NCBI GenBank assembly: GCA_024687205.1
Contig: JAILES010000058.1
Span: forward strand, 1-39,806
Direction of reading: 5' to 3'
Length of the DNA: 39,806 bases
Source: Lachnospiraceae bacterium
GTDB taxonomy: Bacteria; Bacillota; Clostridia; Lachnospirales; Lachnospiraceae
Shown here one piece after another: positions 1 to 7,905 of this stretch (position 1 is its first letter; every line of letters starts with the position of its first letter). The notes beneath the pieces were generated by a model, which was given only the letters and a program-made list of their open reading frames with translations, was not told the DNA's origin and ran no database searches. The translations under genes were made by a program, and so were the position numbers.

Positions 1-257
1 GCATCTGATGCTCCAGCGGTGTAATATGTTCTTCGCTGTTCCTTTCGATGAAACCTAAATAAGCTTCCGGTCCTGATCTCCTGTACCTTTAAAGGCTTCT
101 GAATAAGTCTTCAAGATACTTTACTTACTTTTCGGGCGGTCTGTACCTCTCTTTCCTAAGGATTTTTGTTTGGAAACCTGCTAATTGACTTCATCCGCCT
201 TGCTCCGTTTCCTTCCTTTTATGTGATCAACAAGTGTTATCTTGTTGTTATGTACTT
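1..257 (-). other. Leader-like region without a recognisable gene
   Basis: About 250 bases downstream of the leftward promoter. On the minus strand there is a purine-rich stretch near 200-225 and a 12-codon ORF, but no frame reaches the edge with a convincing protein. Short hairpins are visible, such as CAGCG/CGCTG around 14-45 and the near-palindrome GCATCTGATGC at 1-11. It could be a long 5' leader of a gene outside the window. No known riboswitch or tRNA was recognised. Confidence 0.3.
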
Positions 258-285
258 ATCTTACCACATAATTCTAAATTGTCAA
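258..285 (-). promoter_or_regulatory. Sigma-A type promoter reading toward the left edge
   Basis: On the minus strand a perfect TTGACA (280-285) is followed after 16 bp by TAAGAT (258-263). The surroundings are very AT-rich (about 270-330). The transcript would run left out of the window through a leader that begins with a small AACAAG/CTTGTT hairpin (228-245). No long open frame follows within the window, so the product lies to the left or is a structured RNA. Confidence 0.6.
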
Positions 286-409
286 TACTTTTTTGAAATT
301 TTTTTCAAATTTTTTATTATACTTCACTTCCTTTTATTTACGCGGATTTCCAAGCAGCCCTTCCTCCAAACGCCTATTTTCCTTTCCCATATACCCTTTT
401 CTCCGGCCA

Positions 410-745
410 TATAACTGTATTTTCGGCCAGTTCTTCTTAATTTACAGTCTTTGCGAACTCCTATCATACTTTTCCGTGGCCGGATGACTGTAATTTTAGC
501 CATCACCCTCAATTTTACAGCCGTTTCTCCCTTCAATCGCTCTTTTCCACGACCCGATGGCTGTAATTCCCGCCATCACCCTCAATTTTACAGCCTTTTC
601 TCCCTTCAATCGCTCTTTTCCACGACCCGATGGCTGTAATTCCCGCCATCACCCTCAATTTTACAGCCGCTTCTCCCTCAAATCGCTCTTTTTCACGACC
701 CGATGGCTGTAATTCCCGCCATCACCTTCAAATTTACAGTCGCAA
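410..745. repeat. Tandem 73-bp repeat, hairpin in each unit
   Basis: Units start at 483, 556, 629 and 702, exactly 73 bp apart; the last is cut after about 40 bp. A degenerate earlier unit starts near 410. The units at 556 and 629 are nearly identical. Each contains GGCTGTAA and its exact reverse complement TTACAGCC about 22 bases apart, so each can form a stem-loop in either strand's RNA. The period is not a multiple of three and frames are broken, so it is not coding. It differs from a CRISPR array because the whole unit is conserved and there are no unique spacers. Confidence 0.85.
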
Positions 746-787
746 GAGCATATCGCTGAAGTTCCCCACATAATTACTGTAAAGATG

Positions 788-1090
788 CCGGGGAACAGAT
801 CCGGTATTCGCGGGCAACGTCCCCCACACGACCAAATTAAAACGGCAAGTGCAGATGAGCTTCAGATCAGCGGCCTTAGTGCAGCACTTAATGAGAACGA
901 GCAGCAACTCCCAAGCGAACCTTGTCCGAACGAAGCGAGTTGTGAGCGCCGGGAGTGTTTTGCTGCGATGTTCGAATTCTAGTGCGGAACGACCAGCCGC
1001 CGGATCTGAAGTCAGTCTGCACTGCGTATAACAAAGTCGTGGGGCGGACGGTTCCCCGGCTTAGCAAGCACCTGATCTGTTCCCTGCCTC
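788..1090. repeat. Long imperfect palindrome, copy 1
   Basis: The core 834-1055 matches the second copy at 1167-1390 with only scattered differences. The core is an imperfect inverted repeat whose arms carry GCAGATGAGCTTCAGATC and a diverged complement. In this copy the symmetry extends outward: GGGAACAGAT near 791-800 pairs with ATCTGTTCCC near 1074-1083, and CACACGAC pairs approximately with GTCGTGGGG. The total structure is about 300 bases. No transposase is present. It could be a MITE-like non-autonomous element or a structured RNA gene. Confidence 0.75.
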
Positions 1091-1166
1091 ATAATAGTAA
1101 AACCGGAGTACGTTCCGCGAAATAATACTTGTCAAAGCGCATAGAGATGTCAGCTCCGGCACATTC

Positions 1167-1390
1167 AAATTAATACGGCAAGTGCAGATGAGCTTCAGAT
1201 CTGCGGCCTTAGTGCAGCACTTAATGAGAACGAGCAGCAACTCCCAAGCGAACCTTGTCCGAGCGAAGCGAGTTGTGAGCGCCGGGAGTGTTCTGCTGCG
1301 ATGTTCGAATTCTAGTGCGGAACGACCAGCCGCCGGATCTGAAGCTCATCTGCACTGTCGTATAACAAAGTCGCGGGGAGGACGTTTTCC
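1167..1390. repeat. Long imperfect palindrome, copy 2
   Basis: Second copy of the element at 834-1055, displaced by 333 bp. Its outer stem is better kept: a 19-base arm starting GTGCAGATGAGC (about 1182) is exactly complementary to the arm ending CATCTGCAC (about 1355), and the flanking ACGGCA/TGTCGT extends it with one wobble. Inner segments (GCACT, GAAC, GCAGCA, ACTCCC, GCG) also match their complements in order, so the whole unit folds on itself around a loop containing GAGCGAAGCGAG. Confidence 0.75.
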
Positions 1391-1459
1391 CGAATCAGCA
1401 GAGAGCTGGTCAGTTTCCGGGCATCGCAAAAGTATGACCGGCGGACATCCCCATAACAT

Positions 1460-1487
1460 AAAAAACCACGGGGAATGTCCCCGTGGT
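1460..1487 (-). terminator. Rho-independent terminator of hom-lysC
   Basis: Perfect hairpin with arms CCACGGGGA/TCCCCGTGG (1466-1486). On the minus strand it is followed by a run of T (plus-strand A at 1460-1465). It lies about 26 bp downstream of the lysC stop. Confidence 0.9.
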
Positions 1488-1512
1488 AATATTTGTCTTA
1501 CTTGCCTCCGGC

Positions 1513-2721
1513 TCAGTCGTCGAGTCCGAAGATCTCATGTGCGGCGTTCATTGCTTTTTCAACTTCTTTCTCGTCGATCAGAACGGTTACACGTATCTCT
1601 GAAGTGGAGATCATCTTGATGTTGATGTTGGAGTTGTAGAGGCATTCGAACATCTTGGCTGCAACGCCGGGATTGCTCATCATACCGGTACCGACAACGG
1701 ATACCTTTGCAACACCCTTCTCGCACTCAACCTTATCGTAACCGAGTCTCTTCTTGCTGTCCTCAATTACCTTAAGTGCATCGTCCGCATAATCACCGAC
1801 TACGGTGAATGCTATATCCTGTGAATTGTTGCGTCCTACGGACTGGAGTATCATATCTACATTGATGTTTGCCTGTGCAAGCGCATCAAACAGTCTGAAA
1901 GCGCTGCCCGGTTTGTCGCTCAGGCCCATGACAGATATCTTTGCGCAGTTCTTATCACATGCAACACCGCTTACCAACATTCTTTCCACTTTTACTTCCT
2001 CCTTCACCACTGTTCCTTCTTCATTTGTAAGACTTGAGCGTACCACCAGCGGCACACCGTACTTTCTTGCCAGTTCCACCGAACGGTTGTGGAGCACGCC
2101 GGCACCTAAGGTGGCAAGATCGAGCATCTCATCATAAGTTATTTCCTTCAGCTTCTTTGCAGTCTTTACTATCCTGGGATCTGCGGTGTAAACACCGTCA
2201 ACATCCGTATATATCTCGCAGGCATCAGCCTTCAGTGCGGCAGCCAGAGCCACTGCGGTGGTATCCGAACCGCCTCTGCCGAGGGTGGTATAATCGCCGT
2301 ACTTGTTGATACCCTGGAATCCGGTAACGATAACGATCTTCCTCTGATCCAGCTCGTGCAGTATCCTCTCGGTATCGATACGCTTAAGCCTTGCATTGGA
2401 ATAATTGGAAGTTGTATGCATTGCCACCTGGAATGCATTGAGAGATATTGCAGGTACGCCCAGAGCGTCAAAAGCCATTGCGGCAAGCGCTACGGAAGTC
2501 TGCTCTCCCGTGGTAAGGAGCATATCCATTTCTCTCTTGGATGCTTTGGGATTGATATCCCTTGCCTGTTCGATGAGCACGTCTGTCATCTTGCCCATGG
2601 CAGAAAGCACTACCACCACGTTATTGCCCTTCTGGTATTCATCTATGCAGCGTCTCGCCACATTGAAGATCCTCTCCTTGTTGGCTACGGAAGTGCCTCC
2701 GAATTTCTTTACGACTAACAT
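1513..2721 (-). CDS. lysC: Aspartate kinase
   Basis: Phosphorylates L-aspartate, the committed step to lysine, threonine, methionine and diaminopimelate. The 402-residue protein has the amino acid kinase signature KFGGTSV at residues 6-12 and the TTGEQTS segment near residue 72. Two C-terminal ACT-type regions (about 255-330 and 335-400) normally bind the feedback amino acid. The length fits a monofunctional enzyme. The start follows GGGAGG, which lies in the 11-bp gap after hom, so it is the second gene of a hom-lysC operon and is closed by the hairpin at 1466-1486. No lysine riboswitch or long leader is visible upstream of the operon. Which amino acid inhibits it cannot be told from sequence alone. 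Confidence 0.96.
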   Translation of the reverse strand: MLVVKKFGGTSVANKERIFNVARRCIDEYQKGNNVVVVLSAMGKMTDVLIEQARDINPKASKREMDMLLTTGEQTSVALAAMAFDALGVPAISLNAFQVAMHTTSNYSNARLKRIDTERILHELDQRKIVIVTGFQGINKYGDYTTLGRGGSDTTAVALAAALKADACEIYTDVDGVYTADPRIVKTAKKLKEITYDEMLDLATLGAGVLHNRSVELARKYGVPLVVRSSLTNEEGTVVKEEVKVERMLVSGVACDKNCAKISVMGLSDKPGSAFRLFDALAQANINVDMILQSVGRNNSQDIAFTVVGDYADDALKVIEDSKKRLGYDKVECEKGVAKVSVVGTGMMSNPGVAAKMFECLYNSNINIKMISTSEIRVTVLIDEKEVEKAMNAAHEIFGLDD

Positions 2722-2732
2722 ATTTTCCTCCC

Positions 2733-3920
2733 TTAAAACCTGATGAACTTTATCACGCCCGAAAGACCGGAAAGTTTATTCTTAAAATCATTTCCCGTCA
2801 TTTCCGCGCTCACCAGTCCTGTTTCTTTTTCATGCTTAAGTATTTCGGTTGCCCCAAGGACCTTTGCAGCCTCCTCTGCACCGGTGTTTTCCACTCTTAC
2901 AAAGAATCTGCCCTTCATCTCACCGGGATCACAGAGTTTAAGCGTCTCGCTGCTCCAGCCGCGTCCGACTTCTTTCCCTGCAAAATGAACACATTCAAAA
3001 GCATCCGCAACAACCGCAGAAGCGGTAGCCAGCTTGCCGGCTCCTCTTCCGTAATACATCGAATCGTCCAGCATATCCGAATGGACCAGCACTCCGTTGA
3101 AGACACCCTTAACACTGTTCAAAGGACTGTCCGCTGTGATAAGCCTGGGGCTTACCATTGCGCTGCATCCGTCGTTAAAATCACACATTGCTATCAGCTT
3201 AATGCTGCAGCCCAGTTCTTTAGCATATTTGAAATCTTCCGTATCTATCTTAGTGATACCCTCGGTCTCTATATCGGTCCAGTTGACTTTCTTCCCGCTT
3301 ACAAGAGAAGCAAGTATGGCTATCTTCCTGCAGGCATCATGTCCCTCAACATCGGCTGTGGGATCCTTCTCCGCATATCCGAGTTCCTGGGCTTCCTTAA
3401 GAACGTCCGCAAAATCCGCTCCGTTCTCATCCATTTTAGTAAGTATATAATTGGTAGTACCGTTCAGTATACCGTATATCCTGTCGATGCGTTCCGCAGT
3501 AAGCGCCTCGTTGATGGTACGTATCAGCGGAATACCGCCGCCGACACTGGCCTCAAACAGATAGTTGCAGCCGTGGGCCTTTGCTATCTCCATAAGCTCT
3601 GCACCCTTTGCTTCAACCAGTTCCTTATTAGAAGTACATACGCTTATACCTTTTTCAAGCGCCTTCTTACTATATTCATAGGCAAAAGTAGCACCGCCCA
3701 TGGTCTCGCAGACCACGCTTATCTCCGGATCGTTAATGATAACGTCCACATCTTTGACCAGCCTGGAACTGATGGGATCATCCGAAAAATCCCTTATGTC
3801 CAGAACATATTTCACATGCAGGTCAGCTCCGCGCTGTTTCATCAGCTCAGCATTGTTATCGATGACTTCGACTACCCCGGAGCCTACCGTTCCGTATCCG
3901 AATACCGCTACTTCAGCCAT
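2733..3920 (-). CDS. hom: Homoserine dehydrogenase
   Basis: Reduces aspartate semialdehyde to homoserine with NAD(P)H, the branch toward threonine and methionine. The 395-residue protein starts with the Rossmann motif GYGTVGSG (8-15) and contains the family motif NGTTNYILTKM near 175. The catalytic domain is complete. The C-terminus is shorter than the roughly 430 residues of enzymes with a full ACT domain and keeps only about 60 residues (FFVRVENTGAEEA onward), so allosteric control may be reduced or different. The ATG follows AGGAGAGG. A TTGCAA-17-TATTAT promoter lies 43 bp upstream and drives hom then lysC. Confidence 0.96.
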   Translation of the reverse strand: MAEVAVFGYGTVGSGVVEVIDNNAELMKQRGADLHVKYVLDIRDFSDDPISSRLVKDVDVIINDPEISVVCETMGGATFAYEYSKKALEKGISVCTSNKELVEAKGAELMEIAKAHGCNYLFEASVGGGIPLIRTINEALTAERIDRIYGILNGTTNYILTKMDENGADFADVLKEAQELGYAEKDPTADVEGHDACRKIAILASLVSGKKVNWTDIETEGITKIDTEDFKYAKELGCSIKLIAMCDFNDGCSAMVSPRLITADSPLNSVKGVFNGVLVHSDMLDDSMYYGRGAGKLATASAVVADAFECVHFAGKEVGRGWSSETLKLCDPGEMKGRFFVRVENTGAEEAAKVLGATEILKHEKETGLVSAEMTGNDFKNKLSGLSGVIKFIRF

Positions 3921-3962
3921 GTTTCTTCCTCTCCTACTGTCTCTGAAAAAATAACATTAGGT

Positions 3963-3991
3963 ATAATATCACAAGCTTTTCCCACTTGCAA
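3963..3991 (-). promoter_or_regulatory. Promoter of hom-lysC
   Basis: Minus-strand TTGCAA (3986-3991), 17-bp spacer, TATTAT (3963-3968). The predicted leader is only about 35 nucleotides, which leaves no room for a riboswitch or T-box. Confidence 0.7.
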
Positions 3992-4005
3992 GCAAAAAAC
4001 GCATA

Positions 4006-4602
4006 CTACAACAGTCTTTTAAGGGCTCTTAAGTGCTTTCTTACTGAATCCAGATAACGTTCCTTGGGAAAAACCGCCGTTCTGTACCCTTCGGTCATCA
4101 GTGCATCGATGGTATGATCCACCATATCCGCCAGCAGTACATGGTCCTCGTGATCCAAAAGTTTCCCGTAATCCGCAGACTGCATCAGTTCGCTCATATC
4201 CTCCTTATACCTGGAGAGGGGATCCCTGAGTACCTCTGCCACTTCCTCGTCATCTTCCTTAGCTATGCTTATAAGGAAAAGCGGGAGATACGGGTATTTA
4301 TTCATCATTATGGTCTTACAGACTTCCATGTCATACCTTACATCGAAGTAGTCCATGCCCTCCTTCATCGTACGCATGTTAAATTCCAGCATCGCATACT
4401 TAAGGGCATAGCTGGCCACAAAGCTGTAAAGTCCCGCCTTGTTCTCGAAATAATGGAACCACAGTCCTTTGCTGACTCCGCATACCCTGACCATCTCATC
4501 GGTGGAAGCATGTCTGTATCCGCTCTTGGCGAACACCTCCATGGCACCGTTTATCATGGTATCCTGTTTTTCTTTTTTTAAGGAATAAAACTTTTCATTC
4601 AT
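4006..4602 (-). CDS. TetR-family transcriptional regulator
   Basis: A 198-residue one-component repressor-type protein. The N-terminal DNA-binding domain reads MEVFAKSGYRHAS then the helix-turn-helix at about 31-50, ending in the TetR signature KGLWFHYFENKAGLY. The rest is a helical ligand domain of unknown specificity. A GTG four codons upstream (4614) is possible, but the ATG at 4602 is preferred because AGGTG sits 9 bases before it. The gene lies between hom-lysC and the divergent plus-strand gene at 4795. The latter, or the regulator itself, is the most likely target, but no clear operator was identified. Confidence 0.9.
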   Translation of the reverse strand: MNEKFYSLKKEKQDTMINGAMEVFAKSGYRHASTDEMVRVCGVSKGLWFHYFENKAGLYSFVASYALKYAMLEFNMRTMKEGMDYFDVRYDMEVCKTIMMNKYPYLPLFLISIAKEDDEEVAEVLRDPLSRYKEDMSELMQSADYGKLLDHEDHVLLADMVDHTIDALMTEGYRTAVFPKERYLDSVRKHLRALKRLL

Positions 4603-4630
4603 ATGGGCAATCACCTGTAAAACAGCAATT

Positions 4631-4658
4631 AATATAACATATTTAACAGAAAATTCAA
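4631..4658 (-). promoter_or_regulatory. Candidate promoter of the TetR gene
   Basis: Minus-strand TTGAAT (4653-4658), 16-bp spacer, TATATT (4631-4636), about 30 bp before the ATG at 4602. The region is strongly AT-rich, so chance matches are possible. Confidence 0.45.
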
Positions 4659-4723
4659 ATACTTCTCTTTTATTTTCCGGATAATTATATTATTATATAC
4701 ATATAAAAAACTGTGCCCATAAG

Positions 4724-4775
4724 GCTTCTCCCCTTGGGGAGAAGCTGGCAGTCCGCAGGACTGACTGATGAGGGG
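4724..4775 (+). repeat. REP-like double-hairpin repeat
   Basis: Two adjacent hairpins: GCTTCTCCCC/GGGGAGAAGC with a 2-base loop (4724-4745), and CAGTCC/GGACTG (4749-4763), then GACTGATGAGG. This layout is a recurrent intergenic repeat in gut Firmicutes genomes. It sits in the 5' region of the gene at 4795, so it would be in that gene's leader if transcription starts in the AT-rich block near 4680-4710. Confidence 0.7.
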
Positions 4776-4794
4776 TACCGGAAAGGGGTTAAAA

Positions 4795-5277
4795 ATGAAG
4801 GCATTTGGAAAAATCGTTGCATTCAGCATGATCGTGGGCGCTACCGCTGCCGGCGTATACCACTATCTCCAGAAGAAAGACAGCGAACTCGCAGACGTTG
4901 ATGATTTCGACGATCTCGACAATTTTGAAGGTGCAAAGGAAGAGGAACCTTCCCGCAGCTACGTGGATCTCAGCAAGGCAGGAGCCAAAGTAAGCGAAGC
5001 CGCAGACAAGGCAAAAGCAGCCGTTAAGGATGCTTACGATAAAGTAAAAGAAAGCGGCGCAATAGATAAGGCAAAGGAATTTGCCGGCAGCGCTTACGAA
5101 AAAGTCAGCGAGAAGATCAAAGATTTTACTTCCGACAAAAAGGAAGCAGCTGAGGAAGTCGAAGATGCAGAAGATGATATCGAGGTAGTCAAGGCTGCCG
5201 AAGAAGCAGCTGAGGAAGTTGTTGAAGAAGCAGGCGATACCACCGAAGATTTCTTCGATGACAAAGAAGAAGCCTGA
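4795..5277 (+). CDS. Small YtxH/LEA-like membrane-anchored protein
   Basis: A 160-residue protein, the only plus-strand gene. It has a short N-terminal hydrophobic segment (about 8-24) followed by a linker rich in Asp and Glu. An amphipathic Ala/Lys/Glu region follows (KVSEAADKAKAAVKDAY and similar, about 55-115) resembling the 11-residue repeats of LEA/apolipoprotein-like and YtxH stress proteins. The tail is very acidic. It is probably anchored in the membrane with a helical cytoplasmic or surface-facing domain; function is unknown. The start at 4795 is chosen because AAAGGGG precedes it; an upstream in-frame ATG (4768) lies inside the REP repeat. It diverges from a TetR gene and ends at a strong terminator. 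Confidence 0.8.
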   Translation: MKAFGKIVAFSMIVGATAAGVYHYLQKKDSELADVDDFDDLDNFEGAKEEEPSRSYVDLSKAGAKVSEAADKAKAAVKDAYDKVKESGAIDKAKEFAGSAYEKVSEKIKDFTSDKKEAAEEVEDAEDDIEVVKAAEEAAEEVVEEAGDTTEDFFDDKEEA

Positions 5278-5288
5278 ACTGATGCAGA

Positions 5289-5322
5289 AGAGCCGGCTGC
5301 TATGCAGCCGGCTCTTTTTTTA
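5289..5322 (+). terminator. Rho-independent terminator
   Basis: Perfect 12-bp stem AGAGCCGGCTGC/GCAGCCGGCTCT with a TAT loop, then seven T residues on the plus strand. It closes the gene ending at 5277. The T-run overlaps the stop codon of the convergent gene (5320-5322). On the minus strand no T-run follows the hairpin. Confidence 0.92.
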
Positions 5323-6171
5323 TTCTATTCCCATTTTCTTTTTGATCTCCGCCAGCAGTTCCCTTGCCTTTTCCTTGTTCTGCGGTGTGGCGGTCCTGGA
5401 GGTGATGACATCCTGCAGCAGCTTCACGCCGTCCTTCAGGTTCGTATCGGTCTCAAGGTATATCGCCGCTATCACATAATCAAGTGTGGTGGAATTCATT
5501 CCCGCATAGGGCGGTGTTTCCCCTGCTCTGGCCTTTATGAAACCGTCCGCAGCCGTTATCAGATATTCCTTCTCGGTCTCAGCCATGGCCTTTATCGCAT
5601 CTTTATCCGTCTCACCTTTGGCGATGGCGTCCTCACGCATTCCCCTGTATAACCATGCAGCCTTAAGGCATATGTAAGCTTTCTCGCTGTTCTTTGAAAG
5701 TTTTACCACCGCATTCGCAAGAGCCATCTTATATCTCAGCGCAGCGTCCTCATAGCTTATGGTCTCGGGAAGATTTCTGCTCTGGGGTTTGAAATTCTTC
5801 CTTATTCCCTCGTTCAGAAGTTTCCTGTGGGTAGGCGCCAGAGGGGCGAAGAATCTGCTGAGCACCGCATAACCGCAGTCGGGGCAGAATATCACATCGT
5901 ATTTGACGGCATCGATCCCCTCATATACCGGTCTTAAGTCCCTGTCATGTCTGATGCACTTAAGGGTCGTCCTTGCCAGACGCTGCCTGAATTTTCCCTG
6001 GCAGACCGGGCACTCGAACTCCTTCTCCATCAGGAAATCTTTTTCTTCCTTCTTTGGCGGAGCCTGGGGTGTTTCCTCCTGAGTGCTCTTATGCTGTTCT
6101 TCCTCATATATGGTATCTATACTCTTCAGCTTTCCAAGGCCCAGCGCTTCCAGGCCGTCAAGTATGCCCAT
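5320..6171 (-). CDS. DUF2225 zinc-ribbon protein
   Basis: A 283-residue protein of the DUF2225 family, whose biochemical role is not established. After an acidic N-terminal linker it has CPVC (C54, C57), C72 and CPDC (C96, C99), probable zinc ligands. The C-terminal half is helical and TPR-like, with repeated Tyr/Ala/Leu patterns such as AYICLKAAWLYRGM. No signal peptide or membrane segment is seen, so it is likely cytoplasmic. CGGAGG precedes the ATG in the 19-bp gap after glnS, so the two genes are cotranscribed. It ends convergent with the plus-strand gene at 4795. Confidence 0.8.
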   Translation of the reverse strand: MGILDGLEALGLGKLKSIDTIYEEEQHKSTQEETPQAPPKKEEKDFLMEKEFECPVCQGKFRQRLARTTLKCIRHDRDLRPVYEGIDAVKYDVIFCPDCGYAVLSRFFAPLAPTHRKLLNEGIRKNFKPQSRNLPETISYEDAALRYKMALANAVVKLSKNSEKAYICLKAAWLYRGMREDAIAKGETDKDAIKAMAETEKEYLITAADGFIKARAGETPPYAGMNSTTLDYVIAAIYLETDTNLKDGVKLLQDVITSRTATPQNKEKARELLAEIKKKMGIE

Positions 6172-6190
6172 TGTTGCTTTTCCTCCGTGA

Positions 6191-7855
6191 TCAAAGTTTG
6201 AATGAACTCTTAAGTCCCACTATCCTGTTAAATACGGGTGCACCTTCTTTTGAATCCTTATAGTCAACACAGAAGAAGCCCTGTCTTACAAACTGGAATG
6301 ACTCATATGCCTTTGCATTTTTAAGCGCAGGTTCTGCCATGCAGTTATCGATGATCTTTACCGAATCGGGATTAACGTTCACGTTTCCGTTCTCGTCATA
6401 TACGCCTTTTTCCTCATCAACAAGGTTTTCATACAGACGCACGGTGCACTTAAGCGCCGAATCCGCAGGCACCCAGTGGATAGTTCCCTTCACCTTTCTT
6501 CCGGGATCGGGACCGCCCTGCTTGGTCAGCGGATCGTAGGTACAGTGAACCGTCGTGACCTTTCCGTTCTCGTCCTTTTCGAAGCTTGTGCAGGTAACAA
6601 AATATGCACTCATCAGACGTACCTCGTTGCCGGGATACAGCCTGTAATATTTCTTCGGCGGTTCTTCCATGAAGTCATCACGGTCTATGTAAAGTTCTCT
6701 TCCGAAGGGAACCTTGCGCACGCCGAGAGATTCATTTTCAAGATTGTTGGGTATCTCCAGTTCCTCGGTCTGTCCTTCGGGATAGTTGTCAATTATGAGC
6801 TTTACGGGATCCAGCACTGCCATCATCCTGGGTCTTGAAAGCTTCAGATCCTCACGTACACAGTACTCAAGCATCTCCATATCACAGGAAGAATTGGCTT
6901 TTGACAGTCCAGAGAGTTCCACAAATCTCTTGATGGAACCCGGCGTATATCCGCGCCTCCTCAGGGCCGCGATGGATACAAGCCTCGGATCGTCCCAGCC
7001 GTCCACGGTTCCTTCTTCCACAAGCTTCTTTATATAACGCTTGCCCGTCACCACATTGGTCAGGTACATCTTAGCAAACTCGATCTGTCGGGGCGGCTTT
7101 TCAAAACCCACTTCCCTTACCACCCAGTCATAGAGCGGTCTGTGGTCTTCGAACTCCAGCGTACAGATCGAATGTGTTATCCCTTCAAAAGCATCCTCCA
7201 GCGGATGTGCAAAATCATACATCGGATAGATACACCATGCATCACCTGTATTGTGATGCGTCATGTGTGCTACCCTGTAGATGACAGGATCCCTCATGTT
7301 CATATTGGGAGAAGCCATGTCGATGCGTGCCCTGAGCACCTTCTCGCCGTCCGCATATTTTCCTTCCTTCATCTCGGTAAAGAGCTTAAGGTTTTCTTCT
7401 ATGCTGCGGTCTCTGGAAGGATCCTCCTTGCCGGGGTGCTCGAAATCCCCGCGGGTGTCCTTTATCTCATCTGCCGAAAGATCGGATACATAAGCCTTTC
7501 CTTTCTCCACCAGCTTGACGGCGCACTCGTACATGCGGCCGAAATAATCCGATGCAAAGAAAAGTCTGTCCTCGTAATCTGCTCCGAGCCACTTCACGTC
7601 TTCCTTTATGGATTCCACAAACTCCGACTTTTCCTTGGTCGGGTTGGTATCATCAAATCTGAGATTGAACTTGCCGCCGTACTGCTGTGCCAGACCGAAG
7701 TTGGTCAGTATGCTCTTGGCATGTCCTATATGCAGATAACCGTTGGGTTCCGGCGGAAATCTCGTATGCACGGTATCGTACACACCTTCCGCCAGATCCT
7801 TGTCGATCTCTCTTTCAATAAAATTCCTGGATTCCTTTAATTCTTCTTCTGCCAT
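6191..7855 (-). CDS. glnS: Glutaminyl-tRNA synthetase
   Basis: Charges tRNA-Gln directly with glutamine in the cytoplasm. The 554-residue class I enzyme has the GlnRS-type signature [13 protein letters not shown] (HIGH at 42-45), where GluRS would have different residues. It also has [12 protein letters not shown] and VDGWDDPRL typical of GlnRS, and a C-terminal anticodon-binding beta-barrel. The position of the KMSKS loop reads [11 protein letters not shown] (about 268-278), so the usual MSK is replaced by TGK while K272 and R273 are kept. The ATG follows GGAGAAG. Presence of GlnRS suggests tRNA-Gln charging does not rely only on transamidation. The gene is between the SNF2 gene and the DUF2225 gene. 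Confidence 0.95.
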   Translation of the reverse strand: MAEEELKESRNFIEREIDKDLAEGVYDTVHTRFPPEPNGYLHIGHAKSILTNFGLAQQYGGKFNLRFDDTNPTKEKSEFVESIKEDVKWLGADYEDRLFFASDYFGRMYECAVKLVEKGKAYVSDLSADEIKDTRGDFEHPGKEDPSRDRSIEENLKLFTEMKEGKYADGEKVLRARIDMASPNMNMRDPVIYRVAHMTHHNTGDAWCIYPMYDFAHPLEDAFEGITHSICTLEFEDHRPLYDWVVREVGFEKPPRQIEFAKMYLTNVVTGKRYIKKLVEEGTVDGWDDPRLVSIAALRRRGYTPGSIKRFVELSGLSKANSSCDMEMLEYCVREDLKLSRPRMMAVLDPVKLIIDNYPEGQTEELEIPNNLENESLGVRKVPFGRELYIDRDDFMEEPPKKYYRLYPGNEVRLMSAYFVTCTSFEKDENGKVTTVHCTYDPLTKQGGPDPGRKVKGTIHWVPADSALKCTVRLYENLVDEEKGVYDENGNVNVNPDSVKIIDNCMAEPALKNAKAYESFQFVRQGFFCVDYKDSKEGAPVFNRIVGLKSSFKL

Positions 7856-7877
7856 TGTTCTTCTCCGATAAATTATT

Positions 7878-7905
7878 AAGATCCTTCGCTTCGCTCAGGA
7901 TGACA
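7878..7905 (-). repeat. Short [13 protein letters not shown] repeat
   Basis: The minus-strand sequence from TGTCATCCTGAGCG to AAGGATCTT is the widespread short repeat that reads CHPERSEGS when translated in one frame. It lies between the SNF2 gene and glnS, and the SNF2 stop codon (7895-7897) is inside it, so it has formed or replaced the end of that reading frame. Confidence 0.75.

Noticed and set aside
410..745. CRISPR array
   Set aside because: Whole 73-bp units are conserved with no unique spacers, and no cas genes are in the window.
785..1031. Short ORFs in palindrome copy 1
   Set aside because: They have no ribosome binding site and the inverted-repeat structure explains the sequence.
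1182..1619. Plus-strand 145-residue ORF
   Set aside because: It runs through the palindromic repeat and the terminator into the antisense of lysC. Copy 1 gives only a 60-residue frame for the same sequence.
3921..4005. Lysine riboswitch or T-box before hom-lysC
   Set aside because: The leader from the promoter is only about 35 bases and shows no such fold.
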